DNA of 64,000 bases from contig CM067374.1 of NCBI GenBank assembly GCA_034401795.1, positions 136,304,508 through 136,368,507 of the forward strand, read 5' to 3'. Shown in pieces: positions 63,564-64,000 of this stretch; the stretch's first letter is position 1; each line of letters starts with the position of its first letter. The notes below the pieces were generated by a model. It saw only the letters and a program-made list of their open reading frames with translations. It was not told the origin of the DNA and made no database searches. The DNA comes from Chaetoderma sp. LZ-2023a (taxonomy: Eukaryota; Mollusca; Caudofoveata; Chaetodermatida; Chaetodermatidae). Made by a program: the position numbers and the translations under genes.

Positions 63564-64000
63564 AAAAACCATATGGCCACCAAACGCACTATGTTTTGAT
63601 TGGCCCACGGCGGCCATGCTTTTTGATGGATCAACTTTCCTTGAACAAAGTTTAATGGCCCTTACTCCCTACCCATATCTGCCAAATTTCGGTCAGATCC
63701 CGTCAGTGGTTCTGGAGGTCGTTTTCGCTAAAACTAGGTCCATCAAGATGGCCGCCAAACCATGGGACCAATCAAGTTGCCTTGAACAAACTTTGTTCAG
63801 CTCTTGCCCTAGATCATATTTCATGGAGTTTGTTTCAATCCACCAAGCGGTTTCGGAGAAGATTTAAAAAAAAAATCGGCCAAAAATCAAGATGGCCACC
63901 AGCCAAATTGGTTGGTCGGCTTCGCTTGAACAAATTTGAATCTCTACAACCTAAGGATGCTTCCTACCAAATATAATTGAAATCGGCCCAGCAGTTCTCG
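63564..64000 (+). mobile_element. Pearl-like element, cut by window end
   Basis: Immediately after the preceding copy, the same core sequence ('gccaccaaacgcactatgtt', 'gcggccatgctttttgatgg') begins again and runs to the window end. Confidence 0.8.

Noticed and set aside
1-64000. tRNA, rRNA or bacterial-type operons
   Set aside because: No cloverleaf, rRNA block or packed gene cluster was seen on either strand by eye.

Overview
This window looks like a metazoan nuclear contig, probably from a marine lophotrochozoan and most likely a mollusc. It is intron-rich and AT-rich, has no bacterial-type gene packing, and is dominated by transposable-element (TE) debris. The taxon is an inference from the repeat types (a DIRS-like tyrosine-recombinase retrotransposon, and 'pearl'-like elements with a tandem core of about 155 bp of the kind described in bivalves). 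No search could be run.

Only one host gene is supported. It is the COP9 signalosome subunit CSN6 (cops6) on the minus strand, from about 48.95 kb down to its stop codon at 28.49 kb. Nine coding exons (48816-48947, 48428-48516, 44556-44618, 43866-43913, 42900-43014, 40445-40537, 37951-38051, 30948-31016, 28490-28576) have GT/AG borders and compatible phases. They join into 264 codons plus stop, covering everything from mid-MPN domain to the C-terminus. The N-terminal exon or exons were not found before 64 kb and probably lie beyond the window. The long introns, including the incomplete first one, carry nearly all the repeats in the right-hand half.

Layout. 0.5-13.2 kb is a graveyard of non-LTR retrotransposon (LINE) fragments of at least six lineages on both strands. 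One of them is interrupted by a Tc1-like DNA transposon (6643-8288, 24-bp inverted repeats, DD-E transposase with one frameshift). 13.6-21.2 kb is a heavily decayed Ty3/gypsy-type retrotransposon whose gag is split by about 2.8 kb of other repeats. 21.4-28.4 kb holds pearl-like elements, foldbacks and MITEs. 28.5-49 kb is CSN6, with a defective DIRS-like element (32343-37375) in one intron and large minisatellites in others. 49-64 kb is the first available CSN6 intron. It contains two hAT-like insertions with 8-bp target duplications, a nearly complete DIRS-like element (55041-61306) and more pearl-like copies.

The most interesting signals are: (i) a 56-bp minisatellite (about 47721-48427) directly downstream of a CSN6 exon whose units are recognisable copies of that exon's own 3' end plus its splice donor; (ii) two DIRS-like copies that retain inverted terminal repeats and an internal complementary region that spells out the circle junction, one sitting in an inferable empty site; (iii) several cleanly dated nested insertions; and (iv) pearl-like elements ending in a hairpin followed by CTAA, two of which sit inside arms of foldback repeats.
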